Shown here one piece after another: positions 41,470 through 52,653 of a DNA stretch of 64,000 bases. This stretch comes from Ceratotherium simum simum (lineage: Eukaryota; Chordata; Mammalia; Perissodactyla; Rhinocerotidae). How positions within the stretch are numbered: position 1 is the first letter of the stretch; each line of letters starts with the position of its first letter. Location of the stretch: NCBI RefSeq assembly GCF_000283155.1, contig NW_004454163.1, positions 19,770,718 to 19,834,717 of the forward strand, in the 5' to 3' direction. A program made the position numbers and the translations under genes. The notes under the pieces were generated by a model that ran no database searches, had not been told where the DNA came from, and was given only the letters and a program-made list of their open reading frames with translations.

Positions 41470-41620
41470 AAGTCCCTTTGAAAGTCGCCAGCGTCTCCTC
41501 TCATTTGGGAGGGGAGACCCGGCAAGAGAACCCGGCACACGGTAGGCACCAGGTTCTGATGAACGAACTGCCCAAGGTCACAGCTGGCTGGCGGCAGAGC
41601 TGGTACCCAACCCCCGACTC
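41470..41620 (-). repeat. MIR-like fragment, reversed
   Basis: 'gcccaaggtcacagctggct' is the reversed MIR core, with little else preserved. Confidence 0.5.
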
Positions 41621-42094
41621 TCCTCTCCTGGGCCCGCACCTCGCTCCTGCCCTTCACACATAATCTAAGTCTTTCACACATCTGCTTTTTGAACAGCCTC
41701 TTTTCTTCTGGAGGCAGCTGGTAAACAGATGCCACACAGGGGGAATTCCTAAGCATGTCTCAGAGACTGGAAGGAAGAGAAACGACTGAATAATTAGCAT
41801 GCTTCAGAAGGCTGATTCAATATTGTCTTCCTAACCTTTTCCAGCACAAGGCCCATCTGAGTGGAAGTCAAGCTTTATTAAATGATAGGAACTGGAGAGA
41901 CCAGTTCAGATATTCACTCTGAGAGTCACAGTTGCCAAAATAAATTATTTCACAGAAAGAAATTATGCCAGGACCAAAAAGGAAATTGGAAAGATGGAAA
42001 GTGCTTAAAAAATTTAAAAATATAACTCCTCTGGCCAGAAGGAATGGCATGTGTGGGGGCTCAGGGTATTGGAAGAAAATGCTGCAGAGGTAAG

Positions 42095-42840
42095 TGGCAG
42101 ACTGTTCTGAAGGTTTAGGGCAGTATTCCAGGAAAGAAATGAAGCGAGTTTACAATAGGGTGACAGCAGAAGGAAGAGAAAAGGGAGACTAGTGTGAGAA
42201 ATTTTCAAGTAGACTCCATGGGACTTGACAATGATTGGACGCTGGGGAGTAAGGGAGAAGGAAGAATCAAGGGTTACGTTGTCCAATATGGTAGCCACTA
42301 GCCACCTATGTGTATTTGAATGTAAGTAGAGTGAAATTAAGAACTCAGTTCCTTAATAACAGTAGCCACATTCCAAGCACTCATCAGCCACATGTGAGTC
42401 ATGGCTACCACATTGGACAATGCAGATTATAAAACAATTCCATCATCACAGAAAGTTCTATTGGACAGCACTGGTCCAGAGTGATTCTCAGGTTTCTGGT
42501 TTGGAAGATCATATTTGATGGGTGGATGAGATGTCAGGGAATGGTTATGCCGTTTACTACAAGAGAGACCAAACAAAGAGGAACGATTTTTTTGGAGGAA
42601 AAAGATGAGGAGTCTGATTTCAGACATGTTGAATGTGAGCTGGCCAATGAAGCTGCAGTAGGAATGCAGAAATACTGGTCTGGAATTCGGTAGAAACCAG
42701 AGATGGACAAGACACTGAAGAGTCACTATTATATAGATTTGGGTAAGGTTAACCATGTGAGCATGGATAGAATTAGAAGAAAATTTTCACGGTAAGAGTA
42801 GTGGCAGAATTTGGATCAGAGTAGGCTGAGGAGTGAGGGG
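42095..42840 (-). repeat. L2-like segment, reversed, split by a MER3-like insertion
   Basis: 'gggacttgacaatgattgga' on the left and 'tctgatttcagacatgttga' on the right belong to one repeat type. The transposon at 42272-42478 interrupts it. Confidence 0.5.
42272..42478 (-). mobile_element. hAT-type non-autonomous element (MER3-like)
   Basis: Inverted ends 'ttgtccaatatggtagccac' and 'tctattggacagcactggtc' surround 'gccacatgtgagtcatggct'. It splits an L2-like segment. The family name is tentative. Confidence 0.65.
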
Positions 42841-42929
42841 AAGGTAAACTAGTGTGGATAACTCTTGATGTCAGCAGGAGAAAGTATGTGAGAAGTAGGA
42901 CCATCTGTGTATCTTATCACTTGACATGG

Positions 42930-43090
42930 CATTTGAGGTCCATCATCCTCAATGCAAGAAGCTTTCCCTGACCACTCCAATGATCCTTCTGTCTCTGAAT
43001 TAAACATTCACTGTGAGACCCACTCATGCCTGCATTTAATGGCACACTTTTATGTGGTTCTCTATTTGTTTCAAGTGTGCACATTCCTCA
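42930..43090 (+). repeat. L2 LINE fragment
   Basis: 'gctttccctgaccactccaa' followed by 'ggcacacttttatgtggttc' fits the L2 3' region. Confidence 0.6.
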
Positions 43091-43374
43091 ACACCACTGT
43101 AATCAACATGGGATGGGGAACTGGATCTTCTCATCTTCTTGAGTCCTCTGGATGGCAGACAGGTGGAACTTGGGAAACGTCTGTAGGCCTGTATTCAGTG
43201 TATAAACCATGTGAGGAGTGTAAGATCAATTGTTCATCATGCTGAAGACCGCAGACCCCTGTGAGGCTGTGCCTGTCCCTGTTCCCCCTGAACTTCTAAA
43301 GAAACACAAAGAGGCTGGGCTTGACCCGCCCAACTCCAGCAGAGGAGCGTGGCTAACACTTGCACAGGCACTTA

Positions 43375-44412
<1,038 letters not shown>

Positions 44413-44568
44413 CTGGTGGCCCACAGTTTTCTTGTGCTCCTTGTTGGAGGCTTTCAGGGGGGGTCTGGAGGAACGAATGTTGATCTTTGAAGATGAGCTC
44501 TTCCCGGATGTGGAGGAGGCAGGAACAGAGTCCTTGTCATCATGAAACAAGTCAGCCACTAGTGGGAA
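44413..44568 (-). CDS. MYO5B: MYO5B exon 15 (loop 2 of the motor)
   Basis: This exon gives 52 codons from [13 protein letters not shown] to [10 protein letters not shown]. The middle is a flexible Ser/Lys-rich segment ([14 protein letters not shown]) that forms myosin loop 2, the surface loop between upper and lower 50-kDa domains that tunes actin affinity. The ends are conserved and the centre is variable, as expected. The acceptor is tttctttctag and the donor is CAG|gtcagc. The exon starts and ends in phase 0. A partial, damaged copy of it lies 2.1 kb upstream in the same intron (46671-46788). The exact residues of the Ser-rich loop differ from human MYO5B as I recall it, which is normal for this region. 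Confidence 0.95.
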
Positions 44569-44647
44569 CTAGAAAGAAACACAGAAAGAGTAATGAAAAC
44601 AAGATCTCTTACACTTCGTATTGCTTAAACTTTTTCAAAGTAGCTTC

Positions 44648-45185
44648 CCAACATATACCTAAGAGAATTAAAAACACGTCCACACAAAAACTTGTATGCC
44701 AATGACCATAGTCACATTATTCATAATAGCCACAAAGTGGAAACAACTCAAATGTCCATTAACTGAAAAATGAATGAACAGAATATGGTATAACTGAAAA
44801 ATGAATGAACAGAATATGGTATATCCATACAATGGAATATTACTCAACAACATAAAGGACTGAAGACCTCATACATGCTACAACGTAGATGAACCTTGGA
44901 AACGTGCCAAATGAAAGAAGCCAGACATGAAAGATCATAGTGTGAGATTCCATTTATGTGAAATGTCCAGGGAACAGAAAGTAGCTCAGTGGTTGCCAGG
45001 GGCTGGGGGAAGGGGAAAGTGGAGGGACTGCTAATGGGTATAGAGCTTCTTTTTGGAGTAATGAAAATATTCTGGAGTGGTGATGGTTGCATAACTTGGT
45101 GAATATACTAAAACCACTGAATCGTACACTTTAAAAGGGTGAATTTTTACTCACCCTTATAAGAATTATATCTCAGTTTAAAGGA
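44648..45185 (+). mobile_element. L1 3'-UTR fragment next to exon 15
   Basis: It shows 'cacacaaaaacttgtatgcc', 'cattattcataatagccaca', 'gttgccaggggctgggggaa' and 'gaattatatctcag'. It ends 80 bases from the exon-15 acceptor and includes a local 31-bp tandem duplication (44761-44822). Confidence 0.87.
44761..44822 (+). repeat. 31-bp exact tandem duplication inside an L1 end
   Basis: Two copies of a 31-bp unit (starting aactgaaaaatgaatg) lie head to tail at 44761-44791 and 44792-44822 with no mismatch, so the duplication is younger than the L1. Confidence 0.93.
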
Positions 45186-45269
45186 AGGAAGGAAAAAGGT
45201 AACTTTCCCAGACAATCTTACTGAACCTTCACCTACAAAGATGGGTAAAACTTCATTTCCTTGTGGTGT

Positions 45270-45440
45270 GGTAGAAGGTAGTTATAATCTAATAGAACTA
45301 CGTTTCAATTTTTCCATACTTCCTATTATTAGATCTTGTAAAGTTCTTTAACTTCCCTGAGCCTTAATTTCTTCACCAGAAGAATGGGGATATACCGGTT
45401 ATATGGGGCTGTTATGAGACTAAGATAACCCCTCTGTGTT
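45270..45440 (+). repeat. MIR SINE, diverged
   Basis: 'gagccttaatttcttcacca' and 'gggctgttatgagactaaga' resemble MIR. Confidence 0.6.
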
Positions 45441-45714
45441 AATGCTTCATGAAGATCAGGCCATGCACGAGGTGTTGGTGGTACAGCGAGTCCCAACCCT
45501 CAAGACGCTCAGTCCTGCCAGCATCCCTTGGGGACGTCAACGCTGGGCTAGATTAAAATGTTGTAAGCCCTCCACCACACACCTGCCAGTGGGGAGGGAA
45601 CAAAACGAGCATACGGGCCCCACTCACCTACCCTGAGCCACTTCCAATCCCAGCAGAAAGCAGGCTAAAACGCTAGTGTCTCCCGGCTCTGCTCCTTCTA
45701 ACCCTCCCGCACTT

Positions 45715-46105
45715 TTCTTCCTTTAACCCCCATTAAAACAAGTGTCTCCCCACCTCCTACCACCATGTCTGAATGCCCTAGTCTACCTTTCCAAGGGCTC
45801 CACACTTGGATCCCACTCCTCCTCTCAGATAATACCTCTAAAGTAATGAAGGTGGTCACTTTGCTGTCCCACAAACCACTAGGCTTATCATTCCCACCTC
45901 CACACCATTCCTCACTGTGTTATTCTTACCTGAAACACCCCACCCCTTCTTGTCTCTGCTCATCCCAAGAGGCCCGTCTCTCAGGGTCCACCCTGCGTCC
46001 TCCACAACCCTTTCCCAGGTCACTCCACCCACTCACATCTGTCTCTACAGGCTCAGCCTGTAGCAGCCGGGTACCAGCTGAGGTCTGTGCTGGGCCCTGA
46101 GCTCT
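45715..46105 (+). repeat. L2-like LINE segment
   Basis: This pyrimidine-rich segment has 'tcctcactgtgttattctta' and 'caggtcactccacccactca', as in L2. Limits are approximate. Confidence 0.45.
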
Positions 46106-46324
46106 ATGCTTGCTGATTCTACAGCCTCCCAGCCTTCCCCCTGGACAGAGGATAAGGGCCAAGGAGAGGATTAAAGAAGACAGTCCATGTAAGATAGAGA
46201 AGAGTACCCAGCATATAACAAGCACTCAAACATTATCCAGTTCTATTATTTTTATTAGGGGGTATATAAATGAAAAATGTCTAAACTGGAAAAGTACAGA
46301 TGCCCGAGAAAGTTATATTTTTGA

Positions 46325-46575
46325 GCTGAAGAAGAAACTCAGAATCAGAGCATTTTAGATCTGGAAAAACTATCAAGATCAACTCTTTAGGTGGCAGGTG
46401 AGGAAAGAGGAGCTCAGGGAGAAGGGACCTACCAGAATCCTGCTTCAACTTCCATTCACCCAGCAACAGGCATGGTGGCCAGTATGGCTCACCCAGGGCT
46501 GCTGGTTAATGGCTGAGCCAGGGCTAGAACCCTGGCCTCTGGATGACCAGGTCAGAGCTTATTTCAATACACAAA
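46325..46575 (-). repeat. MIR-like SINE, reversed
   Basis: 'gaagaaactcagaatcagag' and 'tgagccagggctagaaccct' resemble reversed MIR. It ends about 100 bases from the exon-15 relic. Confidence 0.5.
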
Positions 46576-46670
46576 GGTACCTTGGTCATTTACACCAGCA
46601 ATATCAAGAAAGTGGAAATAAAAATGGGTTTAAGACATAGTCTTTAATTCTGAGGTATCTGCATAGTATC

Positions 46671-46788
46671 CTCTTTATTGGAGGCTTTCCTGGGTAGGGG
46701 GCTGCCTAGTGGACCCAATGTCGATCTTTGAAGGTGATCCATTCCCAGATGTGATGGTGGCAGGAACAGAGTCCTTGTCATCATGAAA
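46671..46788 (-). pseudogene. Decayed partial copy of MYO5B exon 15 (loop 2)
   Basis: On the minus strand this reads [10 protein letters not shown] and then ITSGNGSPSKIDIGSTR, close to the loop-2 exon at 44413-44568. The first 30 bases are identical to the real exon and the next 53 differ at about 13 positions. After that a length change shifts the frame, but the bases encoding KASNKE are still recognisable in another frame. The first 21 and last 24 or so bases of the real exon are missing, and a TAA stop follows the shift. No matching splice sites are seen at its edges. It is most likely a relic of an exon duplication; an independent insertion cannot be excluded. Confidence 0.85.
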
Positions 46789-48100
46789 GGAGGAAAATTA
46801 AATACATAAAGGGGCACTTCATGAAACATTCCTCCAGCTGACAAAATCCTCTGAAATTCACAGCAGGAGACTTATGCTAAAGAAAGCTCAAGGTGCAACA
46901 TCACCTTCATGCAAGGCTACAGGTCCTAAGTGGCGGCGACGGTCGGCTTATGGTCTGATACTGTTCTGCATTTCACTTTCTAGATCTTCCACAAGTTCAG
47001 TCCCAGTTTAATCGAGTGTTTCCTGAGCACCATACCAGCTTGGGAAGTAAAGGAATCATATAAAGGAGAGGTCCGAAATCCACAAAATAATTCAATGGCA
47101 TACTCTATCAGTACTTCACATCAGTATTTCAGGGATATTCAAAAAGTCCTAGAAACACATCAACATTAGGCAACACATACGGGCTTTTTCACATTACCAT
47201 CTGTGGTAGGCCCTGGCTAACCTCCTGCAATCAGAGATGCCTGACAGCACGTAGTCATGATGTAACCACAAACGTGCTATCTCCAATTCAGTACATTACA
47301 AAGTCCACAGAGGAGGAGCGAGATGGAGCTAGTGGCACCATAAAACTGTTCCAGAACCTGGATGTTAGATCCAGGTGACTTGGTTTACTCAAAGGCGGTA
47401 CCTCATTAGGTAATACGCTTGAGTTGCAGGGTGATGTGACTCGGGGTATAAAACACGTGGTGACCATCCCATCTCCTCGGGGCCTTTTGCCACTTGACCT
47501 CCCCCAGGATACACAGAGGACTGTTGGCAGTAATGTGAGGCGTCTTTCCGTGAGAAACTAGGGAGATGCAGATGTGTGGCTCACCGAGCATCCCTCAGTT
47601 TGGGGACCTCTGATATTCTTTACATATTAAGGTAACTTGCATGAATTTCATAGATCAAAGCACTCATTTTCACCAAGGCTTATGCCCGGTCCTGAGTAAG
47701 AACACTTTACAATCAAAGAGGAGTGGAGCGAGTGTGCTCACCCCCACATACAAGGTTATGATGGCTAATGCTCAAAACTTGCACTGCATGCTGGTTGAAA
47801 TTATGGGTGTATCTTCTATACTAAGTATTTTACACTAAAACAGAAGATACAAACAACTTATTTCCTCCTACCTCACACTCTGAGGTATTATCAGTTGACA
47901 TCTTTTTAGGAGTTCAATTTTAGAGTCAAAAGTAATTCTACACCACAAGTTAGTATTTTGTTTTACACTACACATTAGCTAGCCATATGGGTTATAAAGC
48001 AGTTAAATAACCGTGTATGTGTGCACATGTGCTGTACCGCTCTTCCCTTGCACTCTTCATTTTTCACAGACACACCAGCCATCAGAAGCACCTGACTTCC

Positions 48101-48422
48101 GGGGCCGGTCCCGTGGCTTAGTAGTTAAGTGTGCGTGCTCCATTGCTGGCGGCCCGGGTTCACATCCCGGGTGCGCACCGACGCACCGCTTGTCCGGCCA
48201 TGCTGAGGCCGCATCCCACATGCAGCAACTAGAAGGATGTGCAACTATGACATACAACTATCTACTGGGGCTTTGGGGAGAAAAAGGGAAAAAAAAGGAG
48301 GAGGACTGGCAACAGATGTTAGCTCAGGGCCGGTCTTCCTCAGCAAAAAGAGGAGGATTGGCACGGATGTTAGCTCAGGGCTGATCTTCCTCACAAAAAA
48401 AAAAAAAAGAAAGAAGAAGCAC
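48101..48422 (+). mobile_element. ERE SINE, full length
   Basis: It begins ggggccggtcccgtggctta, contains the B box (gggttcacatccc), the gcaactagaaggatgt core and two 'gttagctcagggc' units, and ends in an A-run. A perfect 12-bp target duplication, cacctgacttcc, flanks it (48089-48100 and 48423-48434). Confidence 0.92.
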
Positions 48423-49049
48423 CACCTGACTTCCAATTTCTACCACAGTGATCTACATGCAAATAAAAGTTGTGGTTCTTGAGCTCCCTGGTCTGGGTTT
48501 TAAGTTCAGTCTAAAAGCACCAGTTAATGACCTTAGGGCCAATGAACATCTCTGGTAAGTGGCTCAAGCCCCTCCTCACTGCTGTCTGTTCTGTGGCTGG
48601 AATGGGCTGGTGACACGATGAGAACACCAGGGAAAGCTACCATATTCCCAAGGGAAGCAGCCCCCGGATCCCTGCCACAGGGCCTTCCTGTCACGCAGGT
48701 GGCTTGGAGAGTGACCCCAATGAGATCACTGAGGATGTCTCCCAGCTTCAGCTGCCAGCAGGTGACAATTCTGTTCCTATATCCAGCATCTTTGAAATGA
48801 ATCCTCTTCCTCCTCTTCTCTCCACGTGGTATTTCAAAGTCATAAATATTGTCTTTTTAGAGGGGACAGTAATTAGGCTGTCAGAGGAACAAGAAGACTC
48901 AGATATAATTTTAAAAATCTGTGGCTAAAATTTACATGTGCCAACGTCATAAAACTGATACTTTTATTAGGTTCAATTCCATGTGCTTTCAAAGAGAAAG
49001 TAAATATTAGGCCACTGAATGTCAAGAAACTAGATTGATTGGTTCATTT

Positions 49050-49530
49050 TTTCCTTCACTCAACAGTGCTTATTGACTGCCAAGTACATAACAAAGACCA
49101 TGCTGTGGCTGGGAGCACAGAAGTGAACAAAAACAAGCATAGCCTCTGACACACCATGGAGTTCGTGGTCTAGCGTGGAAGGTGAACTCTAATCAATTAA
49201 CTCCTCAATTAAAAGCATAATGACAAGAAGATGAGCATTCTAAAGGAAATGAACAACAGAAAGACATGACTGAATCAGGGGCCTGGGTGGTTGGGAAATC
49301 AGGAAAGGATTCTCCTAGGAAGGGGTGTTTGAGCTGGTGGGTTATTTGAGGGATAGGAAAGCATGTTATGGGGTGGCAGTAACTGCACCTTCAGAGAACT
49401 AATAAAAAGCCAGTGCAGCTACAGTATACACAGTGAGGGGGAAGCAAGGGGGACCAACTCATGCAGGGCCTTGGTTGAGGATTCTGGCCTTCATCCTAAG
49501 AGCAATGGGAAGCCATTAAAGGTTTTTAAA
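49050..49530 (-). repeat. L2-like LINE segment, reversed
   Basis: 'cttattgactgccaagtaca', 'caactcatgcagggccttgg' and 'caatgggaagccattaaagg' are the reverse of the L2 3' region. Confidence 0.65.
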
Positions 49531-49544
49531 AAAATAAGAGGAGC

Positions 49545-49745
49545 TAATATTTATTCAGCACTTAGAATGTGCCAGGCATATATGAACTCATTCAATTCTC
49601 CCAATAACCATGTGGTGTAAGTACCATTACACTCCATTTTACAGATGGGGAAACTGAGGCTGAGGGCCCAAGATCACAGAGCTGGTAAGTGGCAAAGCCA
49701 GGATTTGGACATAGATAGCCTGGTTCCAGAGCCCAAGCAACAATA
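49545..49745 (-). repeat. MIR SINE, reversed
   Basis: 'ttacagatggggaaactgag' and 'gatcacagagctggtaagtg' are diagnostic for reversed MIR. Confidence 0.85.
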
Positions 49746-49914
49746 TACCACGGAGGGGAGCAATGGCCAGTGACTGTCAGGAAAAGATCATTCCGGCTAC
49801 AGCAAAATGAAGACGCTCAAGTCCACTGCACGTGAAGCACTGCAATAGGTGCCTAGGGGAGTTAAGAGAGACTAGAAGAGCTCACAACCCAGTAGATCTC
49901 TAGGAGGTAAGGTG

Positions 49915-50080
49915 GTCGAGTCGAAAGAGCACTGAGCTAGGGTCAGGAGAGCTGATTTTTAGATGCGACTCAGCCACTTAATTAGCTGTGTGACCCACGG
50001 CAGACCTCCTAACCTTCCTAGATTTTAATTTTCTCATCTGTAAAAGCGAGGGAATTCAATGAGATGATTCCTTTCAATGA
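49915..50080 (+). repeat. MIR SINE
   Basis: 'agctgtgtgacccacggcag' and 'ttttctcatctgtaaaagcg' fit MIR. Confidence 0.8.
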
Positions 50081-51308
50081 CTCCCTGACCTAGACTCCTG
50101 CATTTTCTCCTATCTTTAACCTCTCCCTGCTCATCGGCTTCTTTCCCTAAACATGCTCCTAAGGTCAGGAGCATGCATTAAAATCAAACGAGGAACCCTG
50201 AAATTAGATTTAACAATGAGAGTATTTTAAAATTTAAGTCCTTTTCTCTTGTTTCAATCAGACAAGCTATGTCTTTTATTTATTTGATGTATTAAAGGGT
50301 TTATAACTTTAGAGCAGAAAATGAAAACTTCTGCTTAAGGCAGATTTTAACCTACACTGGCTCTGTGCTTTACTTTGGGAACAAATATGACCAAGGTTTA
50401 GTCTGAAGAATTTGTATTTTAGTTTAAAAGCTATGTTTTAACTGTAGGTCCCTAATGTTGAGGCTACATTTGTAAGTGGTAGGATCTCTGGGATGGAAAG
50501 GGAGATGAGTTTGTTGGGATATTAACTCTAGGAAGGAGGGTGGGCTTCACATTCTATTCAGAATTTGTTTTATAAACTCAGTGAACCACAAGACTGAAAG
50601 ACCAAAGGTGCCATGTTCAACCTTGGGCTTGGCAAGGCAAGAAATATTGATTACTGCACCCCCACCCCCACTCCCATTCACCCACCAGGATAAGGGGCTG
50701 TGCCAGAGACCTCCTTGTCCCAAGAGTGTCCCAACTACACATACCCGAAGTCTCACTGAAAAATAGTTACTAAGCTCTTGCTTGACAAAGGATTCACGCA
50801 AAAGAACGCATTTCTGAATGAGAGAGAGTTGTTTTTTTCTTTAATTGACTAACTCCAGTTATGCTTTTTGAGCTATTGGCAAGTCTGTTTATATGATGAC
50901 TGCCCAGTAATGGAACTACTACAAGTCGTCTTAGGGCAGCCCTAGGAATCAGCATCCATCTGGGGCTTTCTAAAAATTCGCTCCCTTCAATCTTGAAAAC
51001 ACTTGGATAATATCTTCAAACAAAACCAGCACATCCCTCATCCTGTCTGTCACTTATTTGAAAGTGTCCACAGGTACTGGCTTTGGTATTCTCTGCTATT
51101 CAAGTCTATATATAGATTTTAAAAGCCTGAGGAAAATCTATTTGAAAAGGAATTAAAAGAAGTACGGAAACACTTTCTAAAGACCTTTTGACAGTTTAAG
51201 AAAAATGTCAATTACAGCTACATACATAGCTGTTACCTTGGAAATCATGTCTATTCACTTCTGTTTCTAAGAACATAAAATATCTTTCCTTTAAAACAGA
51301 CACGTGAG

Positions 51309-51706
51309 GGCCGGCTCCATGGCTTAGCGGTTAAGTGCGCGCGCTCTGATGCTGGCGGCCCGGGTTCGGATCCCGGGCACGCCCCAAGGCACCACTTCTC
51401 CGTCCAACGCGAGGCCGAGTCCCACGTACAGCAACTAGAAGGATGTGAACCTATGACATACAACTGTCTACTGGGGCTTTGGGGGGNNNNNNNNNNNNNN
51501 NNNNNNNNNNNNNNNNNNNNNNNNNNNNNNNNNNNNNNNNNNNNNNNNNNNNNNNNNNNNNNNNNNNNNNNNNNNNNNNNNNNNNNCGTCCAACGCGAGG
51601 CCGAGTCCCACGTACAGCAACTAGAAGGATGTGAACCTATGACATACAACTGTCTACTGGGGCTTTGGGGGGAAAAAAATGAATAAATAAAATCTTAAAA
51701 AAAAAA
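51309..51706 (+). mobile_element. ERE SINE interrupted by an assembly gap
   Basis: The head (ggccggctccatggcttagc) and B box (gggttcggatcccg) are on the left and the A-rich tail is on the right. A 16-bp duplication, aaaacagacacgtgag, bounds the whole (51293-51308 and 51707-51722), so this is one insertion. The 100 Ns and the repeated 86 bp inside it are best read as an assembly artefact. Confidence 0.88.
51487..51586. other. Assembly gap (100 N)
   Basis: Exactly 100 Ns are present, the usual placeholder for a gap of unknown size. The 86 bases before it (51401-51486) and the 86 after it (51587-51672) are identical. Confidence 0.97.
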
Positions 51707-51965
51707 AAAACAGACACGTGAGACCAAAATATGACAAGCTATAATAACTGTTTGATTGGACTCTCTTGCCTAGAATCTTATCTTTAAAAACTCTGGCTGA
51801 AAACATAATAAAAAAAATATACTTTCTTTTCAATCAATTCTTTTACATGGTCAATGCTACCTTATGGAAAAAAATCTCCAACTTTTATGTAAGAAATAAT
51901 GTGTTTGAAATGGGCTTTGGAGGAAAAGTCTTGGCACTTCATTTTTTTTTTAAAGAAAAACGTGG

Positions 51966-52160
51966 GGGCCGGACCGGTGGCGCAGCGGTTAAGTGCGTGC
52001 GCTCTGCTTCGGCAGCCCAAGGTTCGCAGGCCCGGATCCCGGGCGCGCACAGATGCACTGCTTGTCAAGCCATGCTGTGGCGGCATCCCATACAAAGTAG
52101 AGGGAGATGGGCACGGATGTTAGCTCGGGGCTGGTATTCCTCACCAAAAAAAAAAAAAAA
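51966..52160 (+). mobile_element. ERE-family SINE, short variant
   Basis: It begins gggccggaccggtggcgcag and has gttaagtgcgtgcgctctgc. It lacks the 'gcaactagaagg' core, keeps the 'gttagctcggggctgg' end and finishes in an A-run. A 12-bp target duplication with one mismatch (agaaaaacgtgg / agaaaaaggtgg) flanks it. The subfamily is not determined. Confidence 0.85.
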
Positions 52161-52618
52161 AGAAAAAGGTGGACTTTCCTGTATTGCAAAAAGGATGATG
52201 ATATTGTTTTATCAACTAAAAGTTCTCTTGTATAGTGACCTATTTATTCTAAATATTGGTAGATGCTTTTTTAACTACCAGCACAAACTGATTTTAAACA
52301 GGAAGCACTCCAAATACATTTAAAAGCAAGTGTTTTAAAGTATGTCAATTATATCTCAAAGCTCTTATATAAAAAATGATAAACCAATTTTTACAAAAGT
52401 AAATGTAATTGCTGAAAATGGAATGTGTGTAGCCTGTAAGGACAAACCAGTGTGGAAAGCAATGGACACAGACACATTGTCATTCCTTGATAAGTTGAAG
52501 TCAAGCCCAGGAAGTAGAAAGGAGATAAGGAGACAGCACATTTGGGCCTTGTCTGAGCTACTTCCTTGTGACGCTTGAACCTCACGGATTGTCTTGGCCC
52601 CGGGTAGGCGGCTTTGGG

Positions 52619-52653
52619 CCAATATGGTCTACCTGGCCTCTGGACCATATTGG
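52619..52653. repeat. Perfect 11-bp inverted repeat, 13-nt spacer
   Basis: The arms ccaatatggtc and gaccatattgg are exact reverse complements. It lies in otherwise unclassified intron sequence. Confidence 0.75.

Noticed and set aside
51251..51686. 132-codon minus-strand and 77-codon + strand frames containing X residues
   Set aside because: They cross the N gap and lie in a SINE, so they are not coding.
51766..52323. 185-codon + strand frame
   Set aside because: It runs straight through an ERE SINE and its A-run, so it is composite chance sequence.
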